DNA of 64,000 nucleotides from Venatoribacter pacificus (GTDB lineage: Bacteria; Pseudomonadota; Gammaproteobacteria; Pseudomonadales; Oceanobacteraceae). Within the stretch, counting starts at the first letter, position 1; each line of letters starts with the position of its first letter. The DNA is taken from positions 248,001 to 312,000 of the forward strand of contig NZ_JAOANI010000028.1 in NCBI RefSeq assembly GCF_025318105.1, given 5' to 3'. This document shows, piece by piece, positions 26,145 through 34,187 of the stretch. The notes beneath the pieces were generated by a model, which had not been told where the DNA came from, made no database searches, and saw only the letters and a list, made by a program, of their open reading frames with translations. The position numbers and the translations under genes are program-made.

Positions 26145-26657
26145 ATGGTGGCATTCAGCGTGGCGCAGAATATTGATTTTCTTGCCGTTGGGCAGCGGGT
26201 TCCTCCGGCACTCAGCGGGCACACCGATGCCAGTGTTTATATCGTCAATCTGCCAGCCGATTCGGCGGCTTTGGGCCTGGTCGGTTATACGCCACAACTC
26301 AGTGAACTGATCGAAGATGCCATGCCGCTGGTCTGGCATTTAATGGCGCGCCAGTCGCTGTCTGAGCAGCTGCCTGTCTATCTGTTTTATGTTAATCCCC
26401 GCGATCAGATCGGCACCAATGCTGCGCGCTTGCTGCAACTGCTTAAACAGATGTCGGGCCGGGAGCAGATATGGGTGCCGGTATCGACCAGTCACAGTGC
26501 CATTCTTCACTCTCTGCGTCTGATTCTGCCGGAAGCGGCGGCACTGGATCTGAGTCAGTCGTCCCTGCTGTATGTCGGTGATCACGCCAATCGTAAGCCG
26601 CTGAAAGCCATGGCTGAAGCCTGCTCGATGCCATTTTGTTTTCACGCACTTTACTAG
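26145..26657 (+). CDS. Hypothetical protein
   Basis: A 170-residue cytosolic alpha/beta protein without a recognised family. Segments such as SVYIVNLPADSAALGLVGYT and SSLLYVGDHANRKPLKAMAEA look Rossmann-like; the last recalls the DNA-phosphatase/HAD layout, but no catalytic motif is complete. AGGG lies seven bases before the ATG at 26145; another ATG two codons earlier overlaps that element. Its TAG stop lies inside the terminal inverted repeat of the downstream repeat element. Confidence 0.75.
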   Translation: MVAFSVAQNIDFLAVGQRVPPALSGHTDASVYIVNLPADSAALGLVGYTPQLSELIEDAMPLVWHLMARQSLSEQLPVYLFYVNPRDQIGTNAARLLQLLKQMSGREQIWVPVSTSHSAILHSLRLILPEAAALDLSQSSLLYVGDHANRKPLKAMAEACSMPFCFHALY

Positions 26658-26801
26658 CAGGCTGTTGATTTTCTATCTGCGTTGCCACTGCAGTGTTAAA
26701 AACCGACTCAAAATGCTCATTTACGACCTGTAAACTGCGCTTTTTCGCCGGTTTTTGTCTTGCATTGACTGCCTCGAAGACGAAAATCAACGGCCTGCTA
26801 G
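26654..26801. repeat. 148-bp MITE-like dispersed repeat, copy A
   Basis: The ends are 20-bp terminal inverted repeats matching at 19 of 20 positions: CTAGCAGGCTGTTGATTTTC (26654-26673) and GAAAATCAACGGCCTGCTAG (26782-26801). The ~104-base core differs by only two substitutions from the copy at 47507-47656 and has internal arms AAAAACCG/CGGTTTTT. It encodes no protein. It overlaps the stop codon of the upstream gene. Confidence 0.9.
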
Positions 26802-26929
26802 ATCCTGTTAAGTATCCCCGGCACCGGCTTATTCTCAGGCTCCCTTGATTTGGATTAGTACCTTCGTCGCTGCTGTTGTTAGACTGACAACATCAGTGTG
26901 AACAGGCCCAACCCAAGGAAATTGCTTTT

Positions 26930-27181
26930 ATGCCTCAACAAGATCTCAAACAACAACTGCAACAGCTGCACGAAACCCTGCAACAGAATCCTCAACTGGA
27001 TGACGGCAGTCTGGAACTGCTGCACAGCATCGCCCGTGATATCGACGCGATGGAAAACAGCGATGCCGCGGATATTGGTGAGCGGGTGCAGGAGCAGGCC
27101 ATACGTTTTGAGCAGGAGCATCCGACCTTATCGGGAATCCTGCGTCAGATTGTGGATACGCTGGGACGTATCGGCGTCTGA
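26930..27181 (+). CDS. DUF4404 family protein
   Basis: An 83-residue helical protein that starts as a glutamine-rich amphipathic coil (QDLKQQLQQLHETLQQNPQL), continues as RDIDAMENSD and ends TLSGILRQIVDTLGRIGV. This is the DUF4404 pattern. The function is unknown; coiled-coil dimerisation is likely. The CBS-domain gene follows 81 bases later, with CCGGGC/GCCCGG (27185-27204) forming a hairpin between them. Confidence 0.85.
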   Translation: MPQQDLKQQLQQLHETLQQNPQLDDGSLELLHSIARDIDAMENSDAADIGERVQEQAIRFEQEHPTLSGILRQIVDTLGRIGV

Positions 27182-27262
27182 TAACCGGGCTGTGTTCTGC
27201 CCGGTCAATCGGCTGCAGAACGCAGACTTTATATCTGCGGAATTCGTTTTGAGGGAACAGCT

Positions 27263-27697
27263 ATGCGCCATATGCCAACGATTGCAGAAATAATGACGGC
27301 CTTTCCGGTTCATGTCGAAGAGAGCCTGCCGCTGAACGAGGCGGCAGACTTGATGAAGTCTCATAACTGCCACCATTTGCCGGTCATGGCCGAGCACGAA
27401 GTGGTTGGTTTACTCACAACAGAAGATCTCAAGCTGGCACAGCAGCCAGGCCACGCATCGACCGATCTGGGCGATCTGAGCGCCGGTGATATGTGCCGCC
27501 GGCAGATTAAACAGGTTGATCTGCATACCCGGCTGGATGTGGTGCTGATGGGAATGGCGGAGCAGAATATAAACGCCGTACTGATTATGCGCAATGAACG
27601 TCTGGCCGGTATTCTCACCAGTCAGGATGCCTGCCGTGGCTTTGCCCATTGGCTGCAGAAAGAATACCTTCCCAGCGATGATCCAGGCGTCGCCTGA
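27263..27697 (+). CDS. CBS-domain protein
   Basis: A 144-residue cytosolic protein consisting of a CBS pair (Bateman module). Each half shows the repeat pattern: TIAEIMTAFPVHVEESLPL with HHLPVMAEHEVVGLLTTEDL, then SAGDMCRRQIKQVDLHTRLD with AVLIMRNERLAGILTSQD. Such modules bind adenine nucleotides and act as energy sensors, usually controlling another protein. No partner domain is present. GAGGGA lies before the ATG. Confidence 0.88.
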   Translation: MRHMPTIAEIMTAFPVHVEESLPLNEAADLMKSHNCHHLPVMAEHEVVGLLTTEDLKLAQQPGHASTDLGDLSAGDMCRRQIKQVDLHTRLDVVLMGMAEQNINAVLIMRNERLAGILTSQDACRGFAHWLQKEYLPSDDPGVA

Positions 27698-27754
27698 TCA
27701 ACGCCAGACTCTCGTTTCGCGTCCGCAGCTCCCTGCTGCGGGGTGCACCGCCTT

Positions 27755-27772
27755 GGAACATATTGATGTTCC
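27755..27772. promoter_or_regulatory. Dyad upstream of the sigma-54 promoter (candidate enhancer site)
   Basis: GGAACAT-ATTG-ATGTTCC is a perfect 7-bp inverted repeat centred ~103 bases before the -24 element, the usual distance for an enhancer-binding protein site. Confidence 0.5.
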
Positions 27773-27865
27773 ATTGTTTACAAATAGCGCACGTTTGATC
27801 ATTTCCGACCCTTCTGAACGCCTGTTTTCGGCCTTTTTAAGCGTATTCTGAGCAATATAAAAACA

Positions 27866-27880
27866 TGGTACGGAGTTTGC
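27866..27880 (+). promoter_or_regulatory. Sigma-54 (RpoN) promoter
   Basis: TGGTACGGAGTTTGC keeps the GG of the -24 element and the GC of the -12 element at the correct 10-base spacing, differing from TGGCACG-N4-TTGC at one base. It lies 30 bases upstream of the regulator ATG at 27910. Confidence 0.7.
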
Positions 27881-27909
27881 GAAAGGCTGTTTATCAGGAG
27901 GAGCAGCCT

Positions 27910-28608
27910 ATGTATAAAATCGCCGATATCCAGGACTACCGTCAGCCCGTTATGCCCGTTTCATCCACGCCATCAGCCTGGTTGAACAGTGTGACGGAAA
28001 TTATTGAAAGCCGTTACCACGATGAAGACAGTATTCAGCAACTGTTGTTGCTGGTGGCCGAAAACAGCGGTCTGAGCAATGTCTCTGTGGCTTTGCCCGA
28101 TTCTCCCAGCCGCTTTAAAGCGCAGTATTGTTCAACCGGTGTGAGCAACGGTGTTTACAGCTTTGCCGTACAGCATGCGTTGTGCCGCCAGTTTGAATCA
28201 CGGGAATGGCTGGTGATCAAAGATGGCAGTGAGCGGCCGGAACGTTTTGAGCCATTTATCGATGCTCTTAGCCATCAGGATCGTTGCCTGCTGGTGCCGC
28301 TGGTACTGCGTCAGTCGGTGCTGGCGGTGCTGGTCATGGATCTGCGTGGTGCGCGGGCCGATGGTATTGATCTGGCACTGGTGAATTTTCTTGGCGCGCA
28401 GATCGCCCATATGCTGGCCACTCAGGTGGTACCGAACTTCAAGACTTTATATGCCCGCCCTTATCAGCGGGTGCAGGCTGATGAGTTGAGCGACATTCAA
28501 TCGGCGATTACGAAATGCAGCGGTAATAAGACCATGGCGGCAAAAGTGCTGGGTCTGACGCCGCGTCAGCTGCGTTATCGCCTGTCCAAACTTTCCGGCG
28601 AGTGCTGA
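27910..28608 (+). CDS. GAF-domain protein with Fis-type helix-turn-helix
   Basis: A 232-residue regulator with a GAF-like sensor (~30-170; DRCLLVPLVLRQSVLAVLVM) joined to a C-terminal Fis/NtrC-type helix-turn-helix (SDIQSAITKCSGNKTMAAKVLGL and TPRQLRYRLSKL). This is the layout of NifA/NorR-type activators but without the AAA+ domain, so it cannot itself remodel sigma-54 polymerase. AGGAGG lies eight bases before the ATG at 27910, decisive over an upstream ATG that overlaps the sigma-54 promoter. It may modulate an RpoN regulon, possibly its own promoter. Confidence 0.88.
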   Translation: MYKIADIQDYRQPVMPVSSTPSAWLNSVTEIIESRYHDEDSIQQLLLLVAENSGLSNVSVALPDSPSRFKAQYCSTGVSNGVYSFAVQHALCRQFESREWLVIKDGSERPERFEPFIDALSHQDRCLLVPLVLRQSVLAVLVMDLRGARADGIDLALVNFLGAQIAHMLATQVVPNFKTLYARPYQRVQADELSDIQSAITKCSGNKTMAAKVLGLTPRQLRYRLSKLSGEC

Positions 28609-28689
28609 CCTCCTTCTGTCTGTTCTTCATAAAACTGTCATGGGTTGAGCGTCACACTGGTGGAATTATCACCAGAGTGCCGCTTAACC

Positions 28690-29847
28690 ATGGCTCAGAT
28701 CCGCATTTCCATTGTTACGGAAACTTATGTTCCGGACGTTAACGGCGTTGCCAACTCCCTGCGTCAGTTACTCAGCGCACTGAATCCCGAGCAATTCCGT
28801 ATCCAGATTATCCGTACCTGTCCACGCAGTGGCTGGCTGCCGGAAAGTGAAGAAGTCTGGTGTCGTGGCCTGACGATTCCTATGTATCCTGATTTGCAGC
28901 TGGGTTTACCTGCCCGCCGCCGGGTCGCCCGTGCCTGGAAAAGCTTTCAGCCGGATCTGGTGTATATCGCCACTGAAGGCCCGCTGGGTAATTCAGCCTT
29001 ACGGCAAGCCCGCAGACAGGGGATTCCGGTCATCAGTGCTTTCCATACCAATTTCCATCGTTACAGCAGCTATTACGGTTTGGGCTGGATTAAGAGCCTG
29101 ACCCTGGCCTGGCTGCGGCGTTTTCACAACCGCACCGCCGCCACGCTGGTGCCTGCCGGGGAAATTGCAGCCGCTCTGAGCGCTGATGGTTTTCGCAATG
29201 TGTCGGTGCTTCCCCATGGCGTGGACTGCCAGCTGTTTCATCCGCGCCGGCGCAGTATTGCCCTGCGTCAGCAATGGCAGGTCGGCAGTGAGCCGGTGCT
29301 GTTGTACGTCGGGCGTATTGCTGCTGAGAAAAATATCCCGCTGGCGATTCACAGCTGGCAGGCGCTGCGGGCTCAGGGCACCGATGCACGCCTGGTGATG
29401 GTGGGCGATGGCCCGATGCGTGCTGAGCTTGAACGCGAATATCCGCAGATTGTCTTTGCCGGCGTGCAAACCGGAGAAGCGCTGGCACGCTATTTTGCCT
29501 CGGCCGATGCGTTTATTTTTCCCAGTCAGACCGAGACCTTTGGTTTGGTGACCTTAGAAGCCATGGCCAGCGGCTTGCCGGTGGTGGCGTTTAATATGGC
29601 TGCGGCGCAGATGCATGTGCAGGCCGGAATCAATGGCGAATTGGCGACAACTGACAGTGATGACGCCTTTATCGCAGCCACCCTACGCCTGGCCGGCTCC
29701 AATCTGCAGGCGATGGGCGTTGCAGCACGCAGCCAGGCAGAGCGTGCCAGCTGGCAGAGTGTGGCGGAACAGTTTTCAACCCTGGCCATCAGTCATGTCA
29801 GCACAGAATCACGTAACAAAACGGGACAAATTCAAACTATGGTATGA
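28690..29847 (+). CDS. GT4 family glycosyltransferase (paralogue)
   Basis: A 385-residue GT-B enzyme. It begins ISIVTETYVPDVNGVANSL, then shows FHTNFHRYSSYY, VGRIAAEKNIPLAI, VGDGPM and FPSQTETFGLVTLEAMASG. It aligns along its whole length with the glycosyltransferase at 15173-16387, sharing long blocks such as FHNRT and GVD-QLF-P, but has no PAP2 partner here. A role in membrane glycolipid or sugar transfer is likely; the substrate is unknown. The ATG at 28690 gives the standard N-terminus; a TTG at 28645 is less likely. Confidence 0.9.
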   Translation: MAQIRISIVTETYVPDVNGVANSLRQLLSALNPEQFRIQIIRTCPRSGWLPESEEVWCRGLTIPMYPDLQLGLPARRRVARAWKSFQPDLVYIATEGPLGNSALRQARRQGIPVISAFHTNFHRYSSYYGLGWIKSLTLAWLRRFHNRTAATLVPAGEIAAALSADGFRNVSVLPHGVDCQLFHPRRRSIALRQQWQVGSEPVLLYVGRIAAEKNIPLAIHSWQALRAQGTDARLVMVGDGPMRAELEREYPQIVFAGVQTGEALARYFASADAFIFPSQTETFGLVTLEAMASGLPVVAFNMAAAQMHVQAGINGELATTDSDDAFIAATLRLAGSNLQAMGVAARSQAERASWQSVAEQFSTLAISHVSTESRNKTGQIQTMV

Positions 29848-29908
29848 GGGTTGCAATGCTTTGGTTAACTGAAACTTCTGATCGTAGCTTTTAACCGGAG
29901 ATGAGTGC

Positions 29909-30211
29909 ATGGAGTTCAACCGTCATAACATCGCTTTGCTGCAAAAGATCAAACGACAGGCGAAAGACGAGCAGGGGTGCGTGATTCATTTTGATTCACC
30001 GTCTCTCGAACATGACCTGCGTTTATTGGTACAAAGCGGCGTCAGCCGTGAGTTGCTGGCGCTGATCGAAGAGTTCCTGCCGACCCAGGAACCTCCGGAG
30101 CTGAACGAAGTCAGCCATGTTTACCGCGGCAGTCAGCGTCTGATGGATGACTCTGAGCGGGTGAGTAAGCGCTCCCAGCGTGTTTATCGTGGTCAGGTGG
30201 TGATGGCCTGA
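29909..30211 (+). CDS. Hypothetical protein
   Basis: A 100-residue soluble protein of mixed charge (LLQKIKRQAKDEQG, HDLRLLVQSGVSRELLALIEEF) with a basic C-terminus (SKRSQRVYRGQ). No family is recognised. GGAG lies eight bases before the ATG. It lies between the glycosyltransferase and cyclase genes on the same strand and may be co-transcribed with the former. Confidence 0.75.
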   Translation: MEFNRHNIALLQKIKRQAKDEQGCVIHFDSPSLEHDLRLLVQSGVSRELLALIEEFLPTQEPPELNEVSHVYRGSQRLMDDSERVSKRSQRVYRGQVVMA

Positions 30212-30286
30212 ACGATTGGCAGGTGCGACATTAAAGTGCGCCTGTGCTAGTGTTCGCCCAATGCAGGGACGTTTCTGAGGGACTCT

Positions 30287-32500
30287 ATGCGCTGGGGATC
30301 ACTGTCTCGCAAGCGTCTGCCTATTTTATTGGGCGTGCTACTGACCATCTATTTTATTCTGCTGAGTTTGCAGCCCGGGCAAAGCCCCGGTCATTGGCTG
30401 AAACGACTCGACTTTCTGCTTTACGACCTGCGTTTTAATGCAGCGCTGGATTGGCACCCGCCTGAACGTGGCGGGCAGCCGATCATCATTATTGATATCG
30501 ATGAAAAATCACTCGCTCAGGAAGGCCAATGGCCCTGGAGTCGGCATAAACTCGCCGATCTGGTCACCATGCTGGCGCAGTATGGCGCGGTGGTGGTGGC
30601 CTTTGACGTGGTGTTTTCCGAACCGGAACGCAACCCGGTAGACGATATCCGTAAACGCCTGGCGCTGGACGGTGAGCGCTGGCTGGCTCCTGATGGATGG
30701 CGTCGGCAGGTCGATGCCGATACCCATTTTGCTCAGGAGTTACCGGCAACCGACGTTGTATTGGGCTTTTTCTTTCTTGATGAGGCCAATGTGAGTGTTG
30801 GCCAGTTACCGGCACCAGTCTATGAACTGCCACCTGAATCGGCCAGTCGTTCGGTGGTGATTACCAAACCCGGCTATGCGGCCAACCTGCCGTTGCTGCA
30901 GGATGCGGCGGCCGGGGCGGGTTTTGTCACCACCTTTGCGGATGCCGATGGTGCCATCCGTCTTGCCCCGCTGATTATCCGCTACGGCAATGAGTTGTAT
31001 CCGTCATTAGCGCTGGCGACGGTGATGGCTTATCTGTTTGACCGGCAGTTGCAGCTCGAAACCGTCGCATTGGGTGAGGTGGATGTGCTGCGTTATGCCG
31101 GTGTCGGCGGTCAGCTGGCACGCACCGATGCGGCAGGGCGGGTGATTGTGCCGTACAAGGGCCCGAAGCGAACCTTTCCTTATTTGTCTGCCACCGATGT
31201 TCTCAACGGCAACATCAGTCCTGACGCGCTGGAAGGTGCCATTGTGCTGGTGGGCACCTCGGCGCTGGGGTTGTCGGACCTGCGTGCCACGCCGGTCGGC
31301 ACGCAGTATCCGGGAGTGGAAGTACACGCCAACATTATTGACGCGCTGCTGAATGACGAATTCCCATACCGCCCGGAATGGGAGGCCGGAGCACTGCTGG
31401 CGCAGTTGCTGCTGTTTGGTTTGCTGTTGTCATTCTGGCTACCGCGTCTGGGACCGTTTGCGGCCATTTCTGTCAGTGGTATTGCGGTGCTGCTGGGGAT
31501 CAGCGGCAATTTTTATCTGTGGACCTATCAACATCTTGATTTACCGTTGGCGGCGGTGCTGTTGCTGGTAGGTGGGCTGACGATCATTAATCTGGGTTAT
31601 GGTTTTATCAGTGAAAACGTCAGCCGGCGTTTGCTGAAGGGTATGTTTGACCAGTACGTTCCTCCGGCCCACATCGAGCGCATGATGAATGACCCAGCGG
31701 CTTATCAGTTTGCCGGTGAGAGTAAAGAGTTGACGGTCTTGTTCAGTGATATCCGCAGCTTTACCAATATTTCAGAAAGTCTGTCCGCCGCCGATCTGAA
31801 AGCCCTGCTGAACAGTTACTTTACCCCTGTTACCAAAGTTATTTTTGATCATGAGGGCACCATCGATAAATACGTCGGCGATATGGTGATGGCCTTTTGG
31901 GGGGCTCCGCTGGATGACGAACGCCATGCTTTTCATGCGGTGCAGGCGGCGCTCAGCATGCAGCAGGTGACGGCGTCTCTGTGTGAAGAATTTGCGGCGC
32001 GCGGCTGGCCGGCGATTAAAATTGGCATCGGAATTAATAGCGGGCAGATGAACGTCGGTGACATGGGCTCGTCCTATCGGCGTGCGTATACCGTGCTGGG
32101 CGATGCCGTCAATCTGGGATCAAGACTGGAAAGTATTACCAAGTTTTATGACGCTGAAATCCTGGTGGGTGAGCATACACAGGCACTGGCTCCGGAATTT
32201 GTTTACCGTTATGTCGACCGTATTCAGGTGAAAGGTAAAAATGAGCCTATCCGGGTGTATGAGCCGTTGGGACGGATTGGAGATGTGGAGGAGGCCGTGC
32301 TGAAGGAGCTGCAAATGCAGCAGCGGGCGGTTGAGCATTACTTTGCCCGGCGCTGGGATGACGCCGTGCTGATGTTTACCCGGTTAGAGCAGCAGCAACC
32401 ACGGCGTTTGTATCAGGTTTATATTGAGCGAATCGCTGATCTGCGCCAGCAGGTATTACCTGAAGACTGGGATGGTGTCTTCCGCCATACCGCGAAGTAA
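30287..32500 (+). CDS. CHASE2-domain class III adenylate/guanylate cyclase
   Basis: A 737-residue membrane cyclase. One N-terminal helix (LPILLGVLLTIYFILLS) leads to a periplasmic CHASE2 sensor at ~30-350 (WPWSRHKLADLV, YPGVEVHANIIDALL). Three membrane helices follow at ~365-440, then a class III cyclase domain at ~470-660. The metal-binding aspartates lie in VLFSDIRSFTNISESL and KYVGDMVMAFWGAP, and the transition-state region in LGDAVNLGSRLES. It would convert ATP (or GTP) to the cyclic nucleotide on a periplasmic cue. It faces the FecR-domain gene, a neighbourhood I recall from other proteobacteria. Confidence 0.93.
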   Translation: MRWGSLSRKRLPILLGVLLTIYFILLSLQPGQSPGHWLKRLDFLLYDLRFNAALDWHPPERGGQPIIIIDIDEKSLAQEGQWPWSRHKLADLVTMLAQYGAVVVAFDVVFSEPERNPVDDIRKRLALDGERWLAPDGWRRQVDADTHFAQELPATDVVLGFFFLDEANVSVGQLPAPVYELPPESASRSVVITKPGYAANLPLLQDAAAGAGFVTTFADADGAIRLAPLIIRYGNELYPSLALATVMAYLFDRQLQLETVALGEVDVLRYAGVGGQLARTDAAGRVIVPYKGPKRTFPYLSATDVLNGNISPDALEGAIVLVGTSALGLSDLRATPVGTQYPGVEVHANIIDALLNDEFPYRPEWEAGALLAQLLLFGLLLSFWLPRLGPFAAISVSGIAVLLGISGNFYLWTYQHLDLPLAAVLLLVGGLTIINLGYGFISENVSRRLLKGMFDQYVPPAHIERMMNDPAAYQFAGESKELTVLFSDIRSFTNISESLSAADLKALLNSYFTPVTKVIFDHEGTIDKYVGDMVMAFWGAPLDDERHAFHAVQAALSMQQVTASLCEEFAARGWPAIKIGIGINSGQMNVGDMGSSYRRAYTVLGDAVNLGSRLESITKFYDAEILVGEHTQALAPEFVYRYVDRIQVKGKNEPIRVYEPLGRIGDVEEAVLKELQMQQRAVEHYFARRWDDAVLMFTRLEQQQPRRLYQVYIERIADLRQQVLPEDWDGVFRHTAK

Positions 32501-32550
32501 GGCGGAAAAGCCGGTTTAACTGGTACAGCCGAGGCCTCTGTCCGCTCCGG

Positions 32551-34176
32551 TTACTGTGTTGTTGATGTTGACTGTTGTTGCCAGATCACAATGCCGCCAG
32601 CGCTGTCGCCATTGGTGTCGATCAGCTGGAAACTGCCAGTAAAGGCACCCGCATCGGGGGCAACCAGCACGCCATTGAACTGGCTGGCGCTGGCGTCCAG
32701 CTCGGCGTTTTCGCCGTGATAGCCACTGTTGAACAGCATCTCAGCCGACGCACTGTTACGGCCATTACGGTTAATTGAACCGGTAAAATCAGCGTTCCAG
32801 AAATTTCCGCCAACGCTCTGGCTGTCGCCACGGGGATCGGCGTATTCCGCGCTCAGGAAGCCATTACTGATGGCGCCATCACTGAAATCGAGATCAAAAC
32901 TGCCGCTGGCACTGAGCAGGTTGTTGCCCTGACTGTCGATACCGATGGCCTGATTGCCATTGAAAGAAACAACGCCGGAGGTCGGAATGTTGCCTTCCGG
33001 AACCGGATTTGCGATCACCCAAAGTACAGGCGACTGAATCACCGTGACGGCCAGCGAATTATCGTCCAGTTGTTGGGTTACCGGGACTTCGGTAGTGCCG
33101 TTCCAGATTCCCCATTCAATGCCGGCGATGCCGGTCAGCATCTCTGCTGATGCGCCCTTATAGCGTGTAATGTCGGTACCGTTGTCGTTGTCGACAGAAA
33201 CAAACACCGGCTCTCCGCGACCATCCTTGAACGCCGATGCCGTCACCACCTGACCGTTCACAATAATGCTGCCGATGTGGTTGCTGTTCATTAATGCCGT
33301 ATATTCTTCCGCAGTCAGGCGTATGTCCGGCGATTGTGTGTTGTGAACCAGATTACCGGATTCCTGCAGGGTTTCTTCTGTACCGCTGTCGGCGTCCTGA
33401 TCCAGCGGCCCCGGTATTTTACGGTTATCTGTGCGGTCATTCATGCCGGTTTGGGAAGCGGATGTAGTGGCCGGATCCGGTGGCGGCAGGTTGCTGCTGT
33501 CCTGAGTATCATCTCCCGCAATAGCATCGTCGTCCGGGATTGCGGATGAGGTATCGGCACTGTCCAGTTCCTGTGGCGCTTCCAGCATTCCCTGAAAGCC
33601 GCTGTTGCCAAGTTCGCCGAAGTTGAAATCGGCATCCTGGCCGAGGTTAAAACTGCCCTGTGACGATGACAGGGTAATGCCGCCTTTCCAGACGCCGGCG
33701 ATCAGTTTGCCCTTCGCCAGCAGGGTGGTGTACATGGTGCCGCGGATACCAATGCTGGCGACCGGCGTGTCGACCCGATAAGCCTCTTTGTTACCCTTGC
33801 CGATGGTACCGGTCAGCGTGCGGAAGCCGCCTTCGACCAGTTCCATCAGTGCTTTTTCACCTTTGCCATCGGCGTCAGCCTCCTGGTAGGCATGAATGCT
33901 GAGCTTACTGTCTGATTGCAGTGCCAGAAGGGCGTTATCAATAAAGCGGATCTGCACGCGGCTGCCGGCGCCGGTGCTGATGGTATCGTTAATATAAATT
34001 TCATCCCGGCGTTTCAGGTTGCGACTGCTGCCGTCGGCGGCCTGAGCACTTACATCGCCTTTTACCATAATGATGTGGCCGGCCAGCTCGGCGGCGCGTA
34101 CCGACGTCTGCCAGAGCATCAGTGTCAGTATCATCAGTGCCTGCAGTGGCCAGGCAGAGCGCATAATTCGGTGCAT
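32551..34176 (-). CDS. FecR-domain protein
   Basis: A 541-residue exported protein. A signal peptide (PLQALMILTLMLWQTSVRA) precedes a FecR-type domain at ~30-150 (GHIIMVKGDVSAQAADG, INDTISTGAGSRVQIRFID, DTPVASIGIRGTMYTT). An acidic low-complexity linker follows at ~195-270, then a C-terminal beta-rich region with repeated glycine/asparagine strands (SGSFDLDFSDGA, GGNFWNADFTGSINR). It is not the sigma-regulator form of FecR, because it has no cytoplasmic tail. The ATG at 34176 has GGAG six bases upstream. It lies directly after the TPR-barrel gene and is probably co-transcribed. Confidence 0.9.
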   Translation of the reverse strand: MHRIMRSAWPLQALMILTLMLWQTSVRAAELAGHIIMVKGDVSAQAADGSSRNLKRRDEIYINDTISTGAGSRVQIRFIDNALLALQSDSKLSIHAYQEADADGKGEKALMELVEGGFRTLTGTIGKGNKEAYRVDTPVASIGIRGTMYTTLLAKGKLIAGVWKGGITLSSSQGSFNLGQDADFNFGELGNSGFQGMLEAPQELDSADTSSAIPDDDAIAGDDTQDSSNLPPPDPATTSASQTGMNDRTDNRKIPGPLDQDADSGTEETLQESGNLVHNTQSPDIRLTAEEYTALMNSNHIGSIIVNGQVVTASAFKDGRGEPVFVSVDNDNGTDITRYKGASAEMLTGIAGIEWGIWNGTTEVPVTQQLDDNSLAVTVIQSPVLWVIANPVPEGNIPTSGVVSFNGNQAIGIDSQGNNLLSASGSFDLDFSDGAISNGFLSAEYADPRGDSQSVGGNFWNADFTGSINRNGRNSASAEMLFNSGYHGENAELDASASQFNGVLVAPDAGAFTGSFQLIDTNGDSAGGIVIWQQQSTSTTQ

Positions 34177-34187
34177 GATGGTCTCCA

